Source: Clavibacter sp. VKM Ac-2873 (lineage in GTDB: Bacteria > Actinomycetota > Actinomycetes > Actinomycetales > Microbacteriaceae). From it: a stretch of DNA of 64,000 nt. A model generated the notes under the pieces. That model searched no databases and was not told where the DNA came from. It was given only the letters and a program-made list of their open reading frames with translations. The stretch is taken from positions 930,001 through 994,000 of the forward strand of contig NZ_JADKRS010000001.1 of the NCBI RefSeq assembly GCF_015351075.1, written 5' to 3'. Shown piece after piece: positions 27,157 to 35,926 of this stretch. Position numbers and translations under genes: made by a program. Each line of letters begins with the position of its first letter. The stretch's first letter is position 1.

Positions 27157-27602
27157 GCGCTCTCCTCGCCGGCCATGATGCGCCGGACCTCGTCGACGGT
27201 GGTGGCGGCGCGCAGCCGCGGGATGGCGGTGGCGTCGTTGAAGATGTTGGCCATGTCGGCGACCGAGGAGACGTGCCGGTCCACCGTCGTGACCGCGAGG
27301 CCGACGATGACGTCCACGGGGTCGTTGTGCGCGTGCCCGAACGCGACCGGCTCCGTCAGCGTGACGACGGCGAGGCCGTCCGCGAGCGTCTCCGGGCCCG
27401 GCCGCGCGTGCGCGAGCGCGAGCCCCGGGGCGATGACGACGTAGGCGCCGAACTCCTCGACCACGCGGATCATGGCGTCCCCGTACTCCGGCGTGGCCGC
27501 GCCCGAGCGGACGAGCGCGTCGCCCGCGAGGCGCACGGCGGCGCGCCAGTCGGCGGCCTCGGCGCCGAGGGTGACGGCGTCGTCCGGGAGCGGTGGGAGC
27601 AC
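27153..27602 (-). CDS. PTS sugar transporter subunit IIA (fructose/ascorbate class)
   Basis: 149 residues from GTG 27602, with AGAGAGG about 15 bases upstream as a weak ribosome site. ALAHARPGP carries the phospho-accepting His-65, preceded by FGAYVVIAPG; VAFGHAHNDPVDVIVGLAV follows. It would take phosphate from HPr, fed by the Enzyme I encoded at 44547-46202. It is coupled to IIB but lacks a neighbouring IIC, so the pair may serve a permease elsewhere or act in regulation. Confidence 0.87.
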   Translation of the reverse strand: MLPPLPDDAVTLGAEAADWRAAVRLAGDALVRSGAATPEYGDAMIRVVEEFGAYVVIAPGLALAHARPGPETLADGLAVVTLTEPVAFGHAHNDPVDVIVGLAVTTVDRHVSSVADMANIFNDATAIPRLRAATTVDEVRRIMAGEESA

Positions 27603-27669
27603 GGGGTGCGGCCTCTCTGTCGGGGCGGGCTGGCGGGTCGAGCGGGAGGGGAGGCCGTGCGGCCCCGCG

Positions 27670-28788
27670 CTAGAGGCGGGCGAACCCGTCGGAGATCATG
27701 TCGGCGAGCGCCTCGCGCTCCTCGAGCGGCAGGAACGCCGCGGCGGCCGCGTTCAGCTGGAAGGCCTCGTGGTCGTCGAGGTCGTAGGCGAACGCATCAG
27801 TGAGGAGCGCGAGCTCCCGGCTGATGCTGGTGCCGCTCATCAGGCGGTTGTCGGTGTTGACCGTGACGGCGAAGCCGAGCTGGTAGAGCAGGTCGAAGGG
27901 GTGGTCGACCATCGCGTCGCCCCACGCCTCGATGGCGCCGGTCTGCAGGTTCGACGAGGGGCTGAGCTCGAGCGGGATCCCGCGGTCCTTGATCCACTGC
28001 GCGAGCGTGCCGAGGGTGACGAAGACGTCCTCGCCCTCCTCGCTGTCGATCTCGATGTCCTCGGCGATGCGCACGCCGTGGCCGAGCCGGAGGGCGCGGC
28101 CGTCGAGGAGCGCGCCGCGGATCGAGTCGAGGCCGTCGGCCTCGCCCGCGTGCACGGTGCGGGGCATCCACTCGCGCGCGAGCAGGTCGAACGCGCCCTG
28201 CATCCGGGACGGCGGGAAGCCGGCCTCGGGCCCGGCGATGTCGAAGCCCACGACGCCGCGGTCGCGGTGGCGGATGGCGAGCTCCGCGATCTCGGTGCCC
28301 CGGTCGAGGTGGCGCATGGCGCTGACGAGCTGGCCGACGCGGATGGATCCGCCCGCCTCCTCGACGCCGCGCACGGCCTCCTCGATGCCGGACTGCACGG
28401 CCTCGACGGCCGCGTCGAGCGACAGCCCGCGCGTGAGGTGCTGCTCGGGCGCCCAGCGGACCTCGCCGTAGACGACGCCGTCCTCGGCGAGGTCCTCGAC
28501 GAACTCGCGGGCGACCCGGGCGAGGTGCTCCTCGGTCTGCATGACGGCGATGGTGACGTCGAACGTCTTCAGGTACTCGACGAGCGAGCCCGAGTCGGCA
28601 CTGGTGCGGAACCACTCGCCGAGCGCCTCCGCGCCCTGGGCGGGGAGCTCGAGGCCGATCTCGTCGGCGATCTCGACGATCGTCCCGGGACGGAGGCCGC
28701 CATCGAGGTGGTCGTGCAGGGAGACCTTGGGGAGGTCGCGGAACGACCCTCCGCCGGGCAGCGTGGAGTCCTCGGGAGCGATCGTCAT
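27670..28788 (-). CDS. add: adenosine deaminase
   Basis: 372 residues. Converts adenosine and deoxyadenosine to inosine forms. Zinc ligands His-25 and His-27 are in SLHDHLDGG, with TVHAGEADG, LRLGHGVRIAED, ELSPSSNLQTGA and VTVNTDNRLMSGTS following. HDHLDGG in place of HTHLDG and NTDNRLM in place of TDDP are features of the actinobacterial branch. It is divergent from the nucleoside hydrolase and probably starts a leftward unit with the PTS genes 67 bases downstream. Confidence 0.94.
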   Translation of the reverse strand: MTIAPEDSTLPGGGSFRDLPKVSLHDHLDGGLRPGTIVEIADEIGLELPAQGAEALGEWFRTSADSGSLVEYLKTFDVTIAVMQTEEHLARVAREFVEDLAEDGVVYGEVRWAPEQHLTRGLSLDAAVEAVQSGIEEAVRGVEEAGGSIRVGQLVSAMRHLDRGTEIAELAIRHRDRGVVGFDIAGPEAGFPPSRMQGAFDLLAREWMPRTVHAGEADGLDSIRGALLDGRALRLGHGVRIAEDIEIDSEEGEDVFVTLGTLAQWIKDRGIPLELSPSSNLQTGAIEAWGDAMVDHPFDLLYQLGFAVTVNTDNRLMSGTSISRELALLTDAFAYDLDDHEAFQLNAAAAAFLPLEEREALADMISDGFARL

Positions 28789-28794
28789 GGGACG

Positions 28795-28800
28795 AATCTA
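28795..28800 (-). promoter_or_regulatory. candidate leaderless -10 for add
   Basis: On the minus strand TAGATT ends six bases before ATG 28788. The same hexamer at the same spacing precedes the BMP lipoprotein gene at 38245. Confidence 0.55.
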
Positions 28801-28891
28801 CTAGCCTCGACGCGGCCCACGCCGAGGTAGTCGGCACACGAACGATCGGTGCGCGATGCGTCGGAGGGCCGCGACCCGAGCCGGAGGACCC

Positions 28892-29827
28892 ATGCCCACC
28901 AAGATCCTGATCGACTGCGACCCCGGGCACGACGACGCCCTCGCCCTCATGCTCGCGCACGGCAGCCCCGAGGTGGAGCTCGTCGGCATCACCACCGTCG
29001 CCGGCAACCAGACGCTCGACAAGGTGACGCGGAACGCGCTCGCGGTCGCGACCGTCGCCGGGATCCAGGGCGTGCCCGTCGCCGCGGGCTGCGCGCGCCC
29101 GCTCGTGCGGCCCGTGATGACCGCCCCGGAGATCCACGGCGAGACCGGCCTCGACGGGCCCGAGCTGCCGGAGCCGACCGTCGCGCTGGATCCCCGGCAC
29201 GCGGTGGACCTCATCATCGACACGGTCATGGCAGACGCGCCGGGCGAGATCACGCTGGTGCCGCTCGGGGCGCTCACGAACATCGCGCTGGCCGTGCGCC
29301 GGGAGCCGCGCATCGTGGAGCGCGTGAAGGAGGTCGTGCTCATGGGCGGCGGATACCACCACGGCAACCGCACGGCCGTCGCGGAGTTCAACGTCGCGGT
29401 CGACCCCGAGGCCGCGCACATCGTGTTCGGCGAGGCGTGGCCGGTGACCATGGTGGGCCTCGACCTGACGTACCAGGCGACCGCGACCCCCGAGGTCATG
29501 GCGCGCATCGCGGCCCTCGGGACGCCGGCTGCGCGGTTCGTCGTCGACTCGATGGAGTCGTACGGCCGGGCGTACCACGACCGGCAGGACTTCCCGAGCC
29601 CGCCCGTGCACGACCCGTGCGCCGTGGCGCGCGTGATCGACCCGCGCCTCGTCTCGGTGCGGCGCGCGCCGATCTCGGTGGAGCTGACGGGCACGCACAC
29701 GACCGGCATGACGGTCGCGGATCTCCGCCGCCCGGCACCCGCCGACTGCACGACGCAGGTCGCCGTCGACCTCGACCACGCCGGGTTCTGGGACGTGGTG
29801 GTCGACGCGCTCGAGCGCATCGGCTGA
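28892..29827 (+). CDS. ribonucleoside hydrolase (inosine-uridine type)
   Basis: 311 residues from ATG 28892, with GGAGGA a few bases upstream; an in-frame ATG at 28856 is less likely. It hydrolyses nucleosides to base and ribose. ILIDCDPGHDDALALML near the N-terminus supplies the calcium-binding Asp cluster (Asp-8, 10, 14, 15). EITLVPLGALTNIALA, VVLMGGGYHHGNRTAVAEFNVAVDPEAA and PPVHDPCAVA complete the family pattern. Substrate range is not set by sequence. It is convergent with the thymidine phosphorylase gene. Confidence 0.93.
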   Translation: MPTKILIDCDPGHDDALALMLAHGSPEVELVGITTVAGNQTLDKVTRNALAVATVAGIQGVPVAAGCARPLVRPVMTAPEIHGETGLDGPELPEPTVALDPRHAVDLIIDTVMADAPGEITLVPLGALTNIALAVRREPRIVERVKEVVLMGGGYHHGNRTAVAEFNVAVDPEAAHIVFGEAWPVTMVGLDLTYQATATPEVMARIAALGTPAARFVVDSMESYGRAYHDRQDFPSPPVHDPCAVARVIDPRLVSVRRAPISVELTGTHTTGMTVADLRRPAPADCTTQVAVDLDHAGFWDVVVDALERIG

Positions 29828-29870
29828 GGCGAGGCGCGGCGCGGCGCGGCACGGCCTCGTCCCGACCGGC

Positions 29871-29898
29871 CCGGCCGGCGTCCCGCGACGCCGGCCGG
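29871..29898. terminator. bidirectional terminator hairpin
   Basis: Perfect 12-bp stem CCGGCCGGCGTC/GACGCCGGCCGG (arms 29871-29882 and 29887-29898) with a CCGC loop, between the convergent nucleoside hydrolase and thymidine phosphorylase genes. Confidence 0.8.
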
Positions 29899-29906
29899 AC
29901 GGCCGA

Positions 29907-31205
29907 TCAGCCCTCGGCGGTGATGCGCTCCCGGACGAGCGGGCCGCGCGCGACGTGCTCCTCCGGGTCCCCGACGCGGTACGCGCCCTCGAGCGACTCC
30001 AGCGCCCGGGCGAAGCGCTCCGGCTCGTCGGTGGAGAGGGTGAACAGCGGGTCGCCGCGGCGGACGCGGTCGCCGGGCTTCGCGTGCAGGTCGACGCCCG
30101 CGGCGTGCTGCACGGCGTCGCCCTGGCGCGCGCGGCCGGCGCCGAGGCGCCAGGCGGCGATGCCGAACGGGAGGGCGTCCTGCTGCACGAGCACGCCGTC
30201 GCGCTCGGCGGTCACGACGTGCGTCTCGCGCGCGACGGGCATCGCAGCGTCCGGGTCCCCGCCCTGCGCGCGCACGGTGGCGCGCCACGAGTCCATGGCC
30301 CGGCCGTCGCGGAGGGCGACGTCGACGTCGGCGTCCGGGATGCCGACCGCCGCGAGCATCTCCCGCGCGAGCGCCAGCGTGAGCTCGACGACGTCCGCCG
30401 GACCGCCGCCCGCGAGCACCTCGACGGACTCGCGCACCTCGTTGGCGTTGCCGATGGCGAGGCCGAGCGGCACGTCCATGTCGGTGAGGAGCGCGGTGGT
30501 GCGCACCCCCGCGTCGGTGCCGAGCTCGACCATGGTGCGCGCGAGCTCGCGCGACCGGTCGATGTCGGTCATGAACGCGCCGGATCCGAACTTCACGTCG
30601 AGCACGAGCGCGCCCGTGCCCTCCGCGATCTTCTTGCTCATGATGCTCGAGGCGATGAGCGGGATCGCCTCGACCGTGCCCGTGGTGTCGCGGAGCGCGT
30701 AGAGGCGCTTGTCGGCGGGGGCGAGGCCGCTGCCGGCCGCGCAGATCACGCCGCCGTGGTCCTTCATCTGCTGCACCATCTCCTCCGTGGAGAGGTCGGC
30801 GCGCCAGCCGGGGATCGACTCGAGCTTGTCGAGCGTGCCGCCCGTGTGGCCGAGCCCGCGGCCCGAGAGCTGCGGGACGGCGACGCCGTAGGACGCGACC
30901 AGCGGCATCAGCGGGAGGGTGATCTTGTCGCCCACGCCGCCCGTGGAGTGCTTGTCCACCGTGGGCTTGCCGAGGCCCGAGAAGTCGAGCGTCTCGCCGC
31001 TCGCGATCATCGCGAGCGTGAGGTCGCGGATCTCGGTGCGGTCCATGCCGCGCAGGAGGATCGCCATCGCGAGCGCGGCCATCTGCTCGTCCGCCACGTA
31101 GCGGTCGGTGTAGGCCGCCACGAGCCAGTCGATCTCGGCGGTCGAGAGCCGGCCGCCGTCGCGCTTGGTCCGGATGAGGTCGACGACGTCGAAGGGGGCG
31201 CTCAC
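29907..31205 (-). CDS. deoA: thymidine phosphorylase
   Basis: 432 residues from GTG 31205, which overlaps the cytidine deaminase stop as GTGA. Releases thymine or uracil and deoxyribose-1-phosphate from pyrimidine nucleosides. DVVDLIRTKRDGGRLS opens the helical domain; DKHSTGGVGDKITLPLMPLVAS is the phosphate-binding loop; LSGRGLGHTGGTLDKLESI and DVKFGSGAFM follow. The C-terminal domain resembles pyrimidine phosphorylases. It is the last gene of the leftward BMP-ABC transport unit. Confidence 0.95.
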   Translation of the reverse strand: MSAPFDVVDLIRTKRDGGRLSTAEIDWLVAAYTDRYVADEQMAALAMAILLRGMDRTEIRDLTLAMIASGETLDFSGLGKPTVDKHSTGGVGDKITLPLMPLVASYGVAVPQLSGRGLGHTGGTLDKLESIPGWRADLSTEEMVQQMKDHGGVICAAGSGLAPADKRLYALRDTTGTVEAIPLIASSIMSKKIAEGTGALVLDVKFGSGAFMTDIDRSRELARTMVELGTDAGVRTTALLTDMDVPLGLAIGNANEVRESVEVLAGGGPADVVELTLALAREMLAAVGIPDADVDVALRDGRAMDSWRATVRAQGGDPDAAMPVARETHVVTAERDGVLVQQDALPFGIAAWRLGAGRARQGDAVQHAAGVDLHAKPGDRVRRGDPLFTLSTDEPERFARALESLEGAYRVGDPEEHVARGPLVRERITAEG

Positions 31206-31633
31206 GAGCGGTCCCCGTAGGCGTCCAACGTGCTCGGCCCGAAGGCGTCGGGGAGGACCTCGTCGATGGTCCGGATCCCCGACACGGTCTCCAGCAGCAT
31301 GCCCGGCACCGCGTGCTCGAACAGCAGCTGCCGGCAGCGCCCGCACGGCATGAGGATGTTGCCGTCGCCGTCCACGCACGTGAAGGCCACGAGCTGGCCG
31401 CCGCCCGTGAGGTGCAGGACCGACACGAGCGCGCACTCGGCGCAGAGGGTGAGGCCGTAGCTGGCGTTCTCCACGTTGCAGCCGGTGATGACGCGGCCGT
31501 CGGTGGCGATGGCCGCCACGCCCACGGGGAAGCGCGAGTACGGGACGTACGCGCGGCCCATGGCCTCGTGCGCCGCCTCGCGGAGGGATCCCCAGTCGAT
31601 GCCGCCCGACCCGCCGGGCTCCACGGCGCTCAC
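31202..31633 (-). CDS. cdd: cytidine deaminase
   Basis: 143 residues from GTG 31633, overlapping the permease stop. It deaminates cytidine and deoxycytidine to uridine forms. The zinc site is Cys-64 with catalytic Glu-66 in LTLCAECALV, plus Cys-97 and Cys-100 in MPCGRCRQLL, the homotetrameric short CDA pattern. YVPYSRFPVGVA and GCNVENASYG bind substrate. Coupled with deoA, it funnels imported cytidine to the phosphorylase. Confidence 0.95.
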   Translation of the reverse strand: MSAVEPGGSGGIDWGSLREAAHEAMGRAYVPYSRFPVGVAAIATDGRVITGCNVENASYGLTLCAECALVSVLHLTGGGQLVAFTCVDGDGNILMPCGRCRQLLFEHAVPGMLLETVSGIRTIDEVLPDAFGPSTLDAYGDRS

Positions 31634-32934
31634 GACTTCACGTAGGGCTTGCCGGCCGCGGCGGGGCCGCGCACCTGCCCCACGAGGCCCGCGACCGCGG
31701 CGATGGTGACGACGTACGGGAGCATCAGCATGAACTCGCTCGGCACGGGCGAGCCGATGACGCCGAGGACGTTCTGCAGGTTGCTCGCGAAGCCGAAGAG
31801 GAGCGCGGCGAGGGTGGCGCGCAGCGGATCCCACCGGCCGAAGATCACGGCGGCCAGCGCGATGAACCCCGCGCCCGCGGTCATCTCCTTGTTGAAGGCG
31901 CCGACCGAGCCGAGCGTGAAGAACGCGCCGCCGAGGCCCGCGATCGCGCCGGCGAGCGAGACGTTCCAGAAGCGGGTCGCGGAGACCTTGATGCCCACGG
32001 TGTCGGCGGCCTGCGGGTGCTCGCCCACCGCACGGAGGCGGAGGCCCCAGCGCGTGTGGAACAGGCAGTACCAGACGAGGAACACGGCCACGTACATGAG
32101 GTAGACGATGATCGTCTGCCGGAAGAGCACGGGCCCGATGATCGGGATCTGGCCGAGGATCGGGATGTCGATGCGGTCGAAGCGCGGCGGCGAGTTCAGC
32201 GTGCCCGGGTCGGCGGACAGCACCTGCGAGAACAGGAAGCTCGTGAGGCCGGTGACGAGCACGTTGAGGACGACGCCGACGATGACCTGGTCGACCAGGT
32301 ACTTGATGGCGAACGCTGCGAGCACGAACGACACGAGCATGCCGGCGACCATCGCGGACGCGAGGCCGATGAGCGGCTGTCCCGTGATCGAGGCCACCAC
32401 GGCGGACACGAACGCGCCCGCGAGCAGCTGGCCCTCGATCGCGACGTTGACGACGCCGACGCGCTCCGAGAGCACGCCGCCGAGCGCGCCGAAGATGAGC
32501 GGCACCGACAGGGCGACCGTGCCCACCAGGAGGCCGGGCACGGGGATCGTCTGGCCCGCGGACGCCCAGGTGAGGAAGGCGACGAGGAACAGGATCGCGA
32601 ACACGGCGGTGACCCACAGCGGGACCTTCGCCGACCGGCGCACCAGCAGGCCGGAGACGACGGTGAGCGCGGCCAGCAGCACGGTGACGACGACGCAGGT
32701 GGCGGCCGTCGGCAGCACGACCGGCGCGAGCTGGATCAGGTCCGTGCCGGTGGAGAGGCCGAACGTGCTCGATCCCTCCCGGCGGAACAGCACGAACAGG
32801 ACGAGCGAGATGACGGTGAAGATCCCGAACGCGACGGGGGCCTTCCAGCTCGTCGCGGCGGCGCGCTCGAGGGCGACGGCCGCGGGGTCGTGCGGCGCCG
32901 GCGACGGCGCGGCGGTGGGCGTGGTCGCGGTCAT
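31630..32934 (-). CDS. nucleoside ABC transporter permease 2 (BMP system)
   Basis: 434 residues with about ten membrane segments. GGVLSERVGVVNVAIEGQLLAGAF is the conserved loop of the second permease of BMP-dependent uptake systems (NupQ/PnrD-like), and RLRAVGEHPQAADTVGIKV is the cytoplasmic coupling motif. An unusually long N-terminal region with three extra hydrophobic stretches precedes the core, which the usual ~300-residue homologues lack. Its ATG overlaps the stop of the other permease gene. Confidence 0.92.
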   Translation of the reverse strand: MTATTPTAAPSPAPHDPAAVALERAAATSWKAPVAFGIFTVISLVLFVLFRREGSSTFGLSTGTDLIQLAPVVLPTAATCVVVTVLLAALTVVSGLLVRRSAKVPLWVTAVFAILFLVAFLTWASAGQTIPVPGLLVGTVALSVPLIFGALGGVLSERVGVVNVAIEGQLLAGAFVSAVVASITGQPLIGLASAMVAGMLVSFVLAAFAIKYLVDQVIVGVVLNVLVTGLTSFLFSQVLSADPGTLNSPPRFDRIDIPILGQIPIIGPVLFRQTIIVYLMYVAVFLVWYCLFHTRWGLRLRAVGEHPQAADTVGIKVSATRFWNVSLAGAIAGLGGAFFTLGSVGAFNKEMTAGAGFIALAAVIFGRWDPLRATLAALLFGFASNLQNVLGVIGSPVPSEFMLMLPYVVTIAAVAGLVGQVRGPAAAGKPYVKS

Positions 32935-34307
32935 GAGCTGAGCGCCGCCTTCCGGGTGCGGGTGGTGCGGGTGGTGCGACGCGCCTGGCCCGGCGCGGGC
33001 AGGCGGAAGACCGCGCGCACGAGCGGCGGTGCCGCGATGAACAGGACGATGAGCGACTGGACGACCACGACGATGTCGATGGGCACGCCCTCGGCGGCCT
33101 GCATCGAGAAGCCGCCGGCCTTGAAGGCGCCGAACAGGATCCCCGCGACGAAGACGCCCCACGGTCGGCTGCGGCCGAGCAGCGCCACCGTGATGGCGTC
33201 GAAGCCGATGCCCGCGTCGATCCCGGAGCTGAAGCCCGTGGTGACCGTGCCGAGCACCTGGCTCGCCCCCGCGAGGCCCGCGAGCCCGCCGGAGATGAGC
33301 ATGGCGTAGAGGTACGAGTTCTTGACGTCGATGCCGGCGACCCGCGCCGCGCTCGGGTTCTCGCCCACCGCGCGGAAGCGGAAGCCGAGGCCCGAGCGGT
33401 TCAGCAGGTACCAGACGATCACCGTCGCGACGACGACCACGAGGAAGCCCGCGTGCAGCGAGTACCCGTCGCCGAGCAGCGCCGGGAAGATCGCGCTGTC
33501 CTTCATCGCCGGGGTCTTCGGGTTGTTCGACCCGGGCGCCTGCAGGAGGCCCGGCGTGCGGAGCAGGTAGGAGAGGAGGTAGAACGCGACGTAGTTGAGC
33601 ATGATCGTGACGATGACCTCGTGGGCGCCGGTGCGCGCCTTGAGGAGGCCGACGATCCCGCCCCAGAGCGCCCCGCCGAGGATCCCGGCGCCGACCGCGA
33701 GCACCAGGTGGATCGCGGGCGGCAGGTCGAAGCTGAAGCCGACCCAGCCCGCGCACGCGGCGGCGATGAGCATCTGGCCGCGGGCGCCGATGTTGAACAG
33801 GCCCACGCGGAACGCGAGGGCGACGCCGAGGCCGGCCGCGATCAGCGGGGTGGCGAATGTGAGCGTCTCGGTGAGCGGCTTGATGCCGTTCGCGAAGCCC
33901 GGGCGGCGGAAGTTGTAGATCGAGCCCTGGAAGAGCGCGGAGTAGGCGCCGGACGCGGCATCCCACGCGGCCCGCAGGGTGTCCGTGGGCCGTTGGAAGA
34001 AGTACCCGGCCGCCTTCTGGGTCGCCTCGTCGGTGACGGCGATGAGCAGCGCGCCGACGATGAGCGACAGCACGACCGCGAGCACGGACAGCAGCGCGCT
34101 GCCCGACGCGATCTCGCGGAGGACCTGGCCGGCGCGCGAGCCCTCGGTCTCGCCGGACGCGGCGGGCGCCACGGCCGGCACGCCCGCGGGCGCCTCGGCG
34201 CGCGTGGGGTCGCCCACGGATCCGGCCTCGCGACCGGAGGCGGGCAGCTGCCCCGCGGACGGGTCGTCGGGGCCCTGGCCCTCGGGACGAGTGGTGTCGT
34301 CGGTCAT
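32931..34307 (-). CDS. nucleoside ABC transporter permease 1 (BMP system)
   Basis: 458 residues. The first ~75 residues are hydrophilic (Pro, Ala, Asp, Glu-rich), then about nine membrane segments follow. FRVGLFNIGARGQMLIAAAC and FRAVGENPSAARVAGIDVK are hallmarks of the first permease of BMP-type transporters (NupP-like). The gene overlaps both neighbours by four bases. It should form a heterodimer with the other permease and be energised by the double ATPase encoded upstream. Confidence 0.92.
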   Translation of the reverse strand: MTDDTTRPEGQGPDDPSAGQLPASGREAGSVGDPTRAEAPAGVPAVAPAASGETEGSRAGQVLREIASGSALLSVLAVVLSLIVGALLIAVTDEATQKAAGYFFQRPTDTLRAAWDAASGAYSALFQGSIYNFRRPGFANGIKPLTETLTFATPLIAAGLGVALAFRVGLFNIGARGQMLIAAACAGWVGFSFDLPPAIHLVLAVGAGILGGALWGGIVGLLKARTGAHEVIVTIMLNYVAFYLLSYLLRTPGLLQAPGSNNPKTPAMKDSAIFPALLGDGYSLHAGFLVVVVATVIVWYLLNRSGLGFRFRAVGENPSAARVAGIDVKNSYLYAMLISGGLAGLAGASQVLGTVTTGFSSGIDAGIGFDAITVALLGRSRPWGVFVAGILFGAFKAGGFSMQAAEGVPIDIVVVVQSLIVLFIAAPPLVRAVFRLPAPGQARRTTRTTRTRKAALSS

Positions 34308-35845
34308 GCGGTGCGCCCTCCGGCGGTCGTGGGGGTGGAGACGGATGCGGGGACCTCGCCGGCCATCATGAGGCCGAGCACGTCGCGCGGGGTGTCGCCC
34401 GGGACGATGCCGACGATGCCGCCGCGGTACATCACGGCGATGCGGTCGGCGAGCGCCGCGACCTCGTCGAGCTCCGTGGAGACGACGATGACGGGGAGCC
34501 CGCGGTCGCGCGTCTCGACGACGCGCGTGTGCACGAACTCGATGGATCCGACGTCGAGGCCGCGCGTGGGCTGCGCGGCGACGAACAGGCGGAGGTCCCG
34601 GCTGAGCTCGCGCGCGAGCACGACCTTCTGCGCGTTGCCGCCGGAGAGCCGGCCGACGTGCGTGTCGATGCCCTGCGTGCGGATGTCGAACTCGCGCACG
34701 CGGTCGCGCGCGAACTCGTCGAGGTAGCCGAGCTTCAGGGATCCGGCGACGACGAACGGCGGGCTGTCGGAGCGGTCGAGCATGAGGTTCTCGGCGATGG
34801 TGAACTCGGGGACGAGACCGTCCTCGTTGCGGTCCTCGGGGACGAAGCCCACGCCCGCGTCGAGCACGCGGCGGACGGAGCGGCCCGTGAGCCGCGTCCC
34901 GTCGAGGTCGATGGTGCCGGACACGCGCGGCTGCAGCCCGAGGATCGCCTCGGTGAGCTCGGTCTGGCCGTTGCCCTGCACGCCCGCGATGGCGAGGATC
35001 TCCCCCGCGTGCACCTCGAAGCTCACGCCGTCGACGACGACCTGGCCGGCCGCGTCGATCACCGTGAGGTCGCGCACCACGAGCGCGGCGTCGCCGGGCG
35101 TCGCGGGCTCCTTCTGCACGGTGAGCGACACGCTACGACCGACCATGAGGGACGCGAGCTCCGCGTTGCTCGCCGTGGGCTCGGCCTCGCCGACCACCCT
35201 GCCGAGCCGGATCACCGTGATGCGGTCCGCGACCTCGCGGACCTCGCGCAGCTTGTGGGTGATGAAGACGATGCCCGTGCCGGCGTCCCGCAGCTGCTTC
35301 ATGATGACCATGAGCTCGTCGGTCTCCTGCGGCGTGAGGACGGCCGTCGGCTCGTCGAACACGAGCACCCGGGCGTCGCGCGACAGGGCCTTGATGATCT
35401 CGACGCGCTGCTGCACGCCGACGGGCAGGTCGGCGACGAGCGCGTCCGGGTCGACGTCGAAGCCGAACCGGGCGGAGATCTCGCGCACCTTCGCGCGGGC
35501 GCCGGCGAGGTCGAGCCGGCCGCCGAGCTTCGTCTCCTCGTGGCCGAGCATGACGTTCTCCGCGACCGTGAAGACGGGGATGAGCATGAAGTGCTGGTGC
35601 ACCATGCCGATGCCGGCCGCCATCGCGTCGCCTGGCCCGGCGAACCGCGCCACCTCGTCGTCGAGGAGGATCTCGCCCTCCTCCGCCTGGTACAGGCCGT
35701 AGAGGACGTTCATCAGCGTGGACTTGCCTGCGCCGTTCTCGCCGAGGAGGCAGTGGATCTCCCCCGGCTGGACCACGAGGTCGATGTGGTCGTTGGCGAC
35801 CAGGGCGCCGAAGCGCTTGGTGATGCCCCGGAGTTCGAGCTTCAT
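34304..35845 (-). CDS. nucleoside ABC transporter ATP-binding protein, tandem ABC domains
   Basis: 513 residues from ATG 35845; a GTG at 35878 in frame is an alternative. Two ABC cassettes: Walker A GENGAGKST near 36, signature LPVGVQQRVEI and VLVFDEPTAVL in the first; the second has a degenerate Walker A (GVQGNGQTEL), LSGGNAQKVVLARELS and a Walker B-like stretch where FVAAQPTRGLD replaces the usual LIA..PTRGLD form. Degeneracy of the second P-loop is standard for sugar/nucleoside ATPases of this type. Confidence 0.93.
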   Translation of the reverse strand: MKLELRGITKRFGALVANDHIDLVVQPGEIHCLLGENGAGKSTLMNVLYGLYQAEEGEILLDDEVARFAGPGDAMAAGIGMVHQHFMLIPVFTVAENVMLGHEETKLGGRLDLAGARAKVREISARFGFDVDPDALVADLPVGVQQRVEIIKALSRDARVLVFDEPTAVLTPQETDELMVIMKQLRDAGTGIVFITHKLREVREVADRITVIRLGRVVGEAEPTASNAELASLMVGRSVSLTVQKEPATPGDAALVVRDLTVIDAAGQVVVDGVSFEVHAGEILAIAGVQGNGQTELTEAILGLQPRVSGTIDLDGTRLTGRSVRRVLDAGVGFVPEDRNEDGLVPEFTIAENLMLDRSDSPPFVVAGSLKLGYLDEFARDRVREFDIRTQGIDTHVGRLSGGNAQKVVLARELSRDLRLFVAAQPTRGLDVGSIEFVHTRVVETRDRGLPVIVVSTELDEVAALADRIAVMYRGGIVGIVPGDTPRDVLGLMMAGEVPASVSTPTTAGGRTA

Positions 35846-35881
35846 CGGATCAATCCGTTCGGTGGGTCGGGTGGACACGCG

Positions 35882-35913
35882 GCGGGGGGACCGGCGCCTG
35901 CCGATCCCCCCGC
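35882..35913 (-). terminator. stem-loop between BMP lipoprotein and transporter genes
   Basis: GCGGGGGGACCGG pairs with CCGATCCCCCCGC (12 of 13 positions) around CGCCTG. It lies after the BMP stop (35927) and before the ATPase start (35845), all leftward. It may act as a partial terminator or RNA stabiliser that raises lipoprotein output over transporter output. Confidence 0.65.
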
Positions 35914-35926
35914 GGTGCGTTCGATG

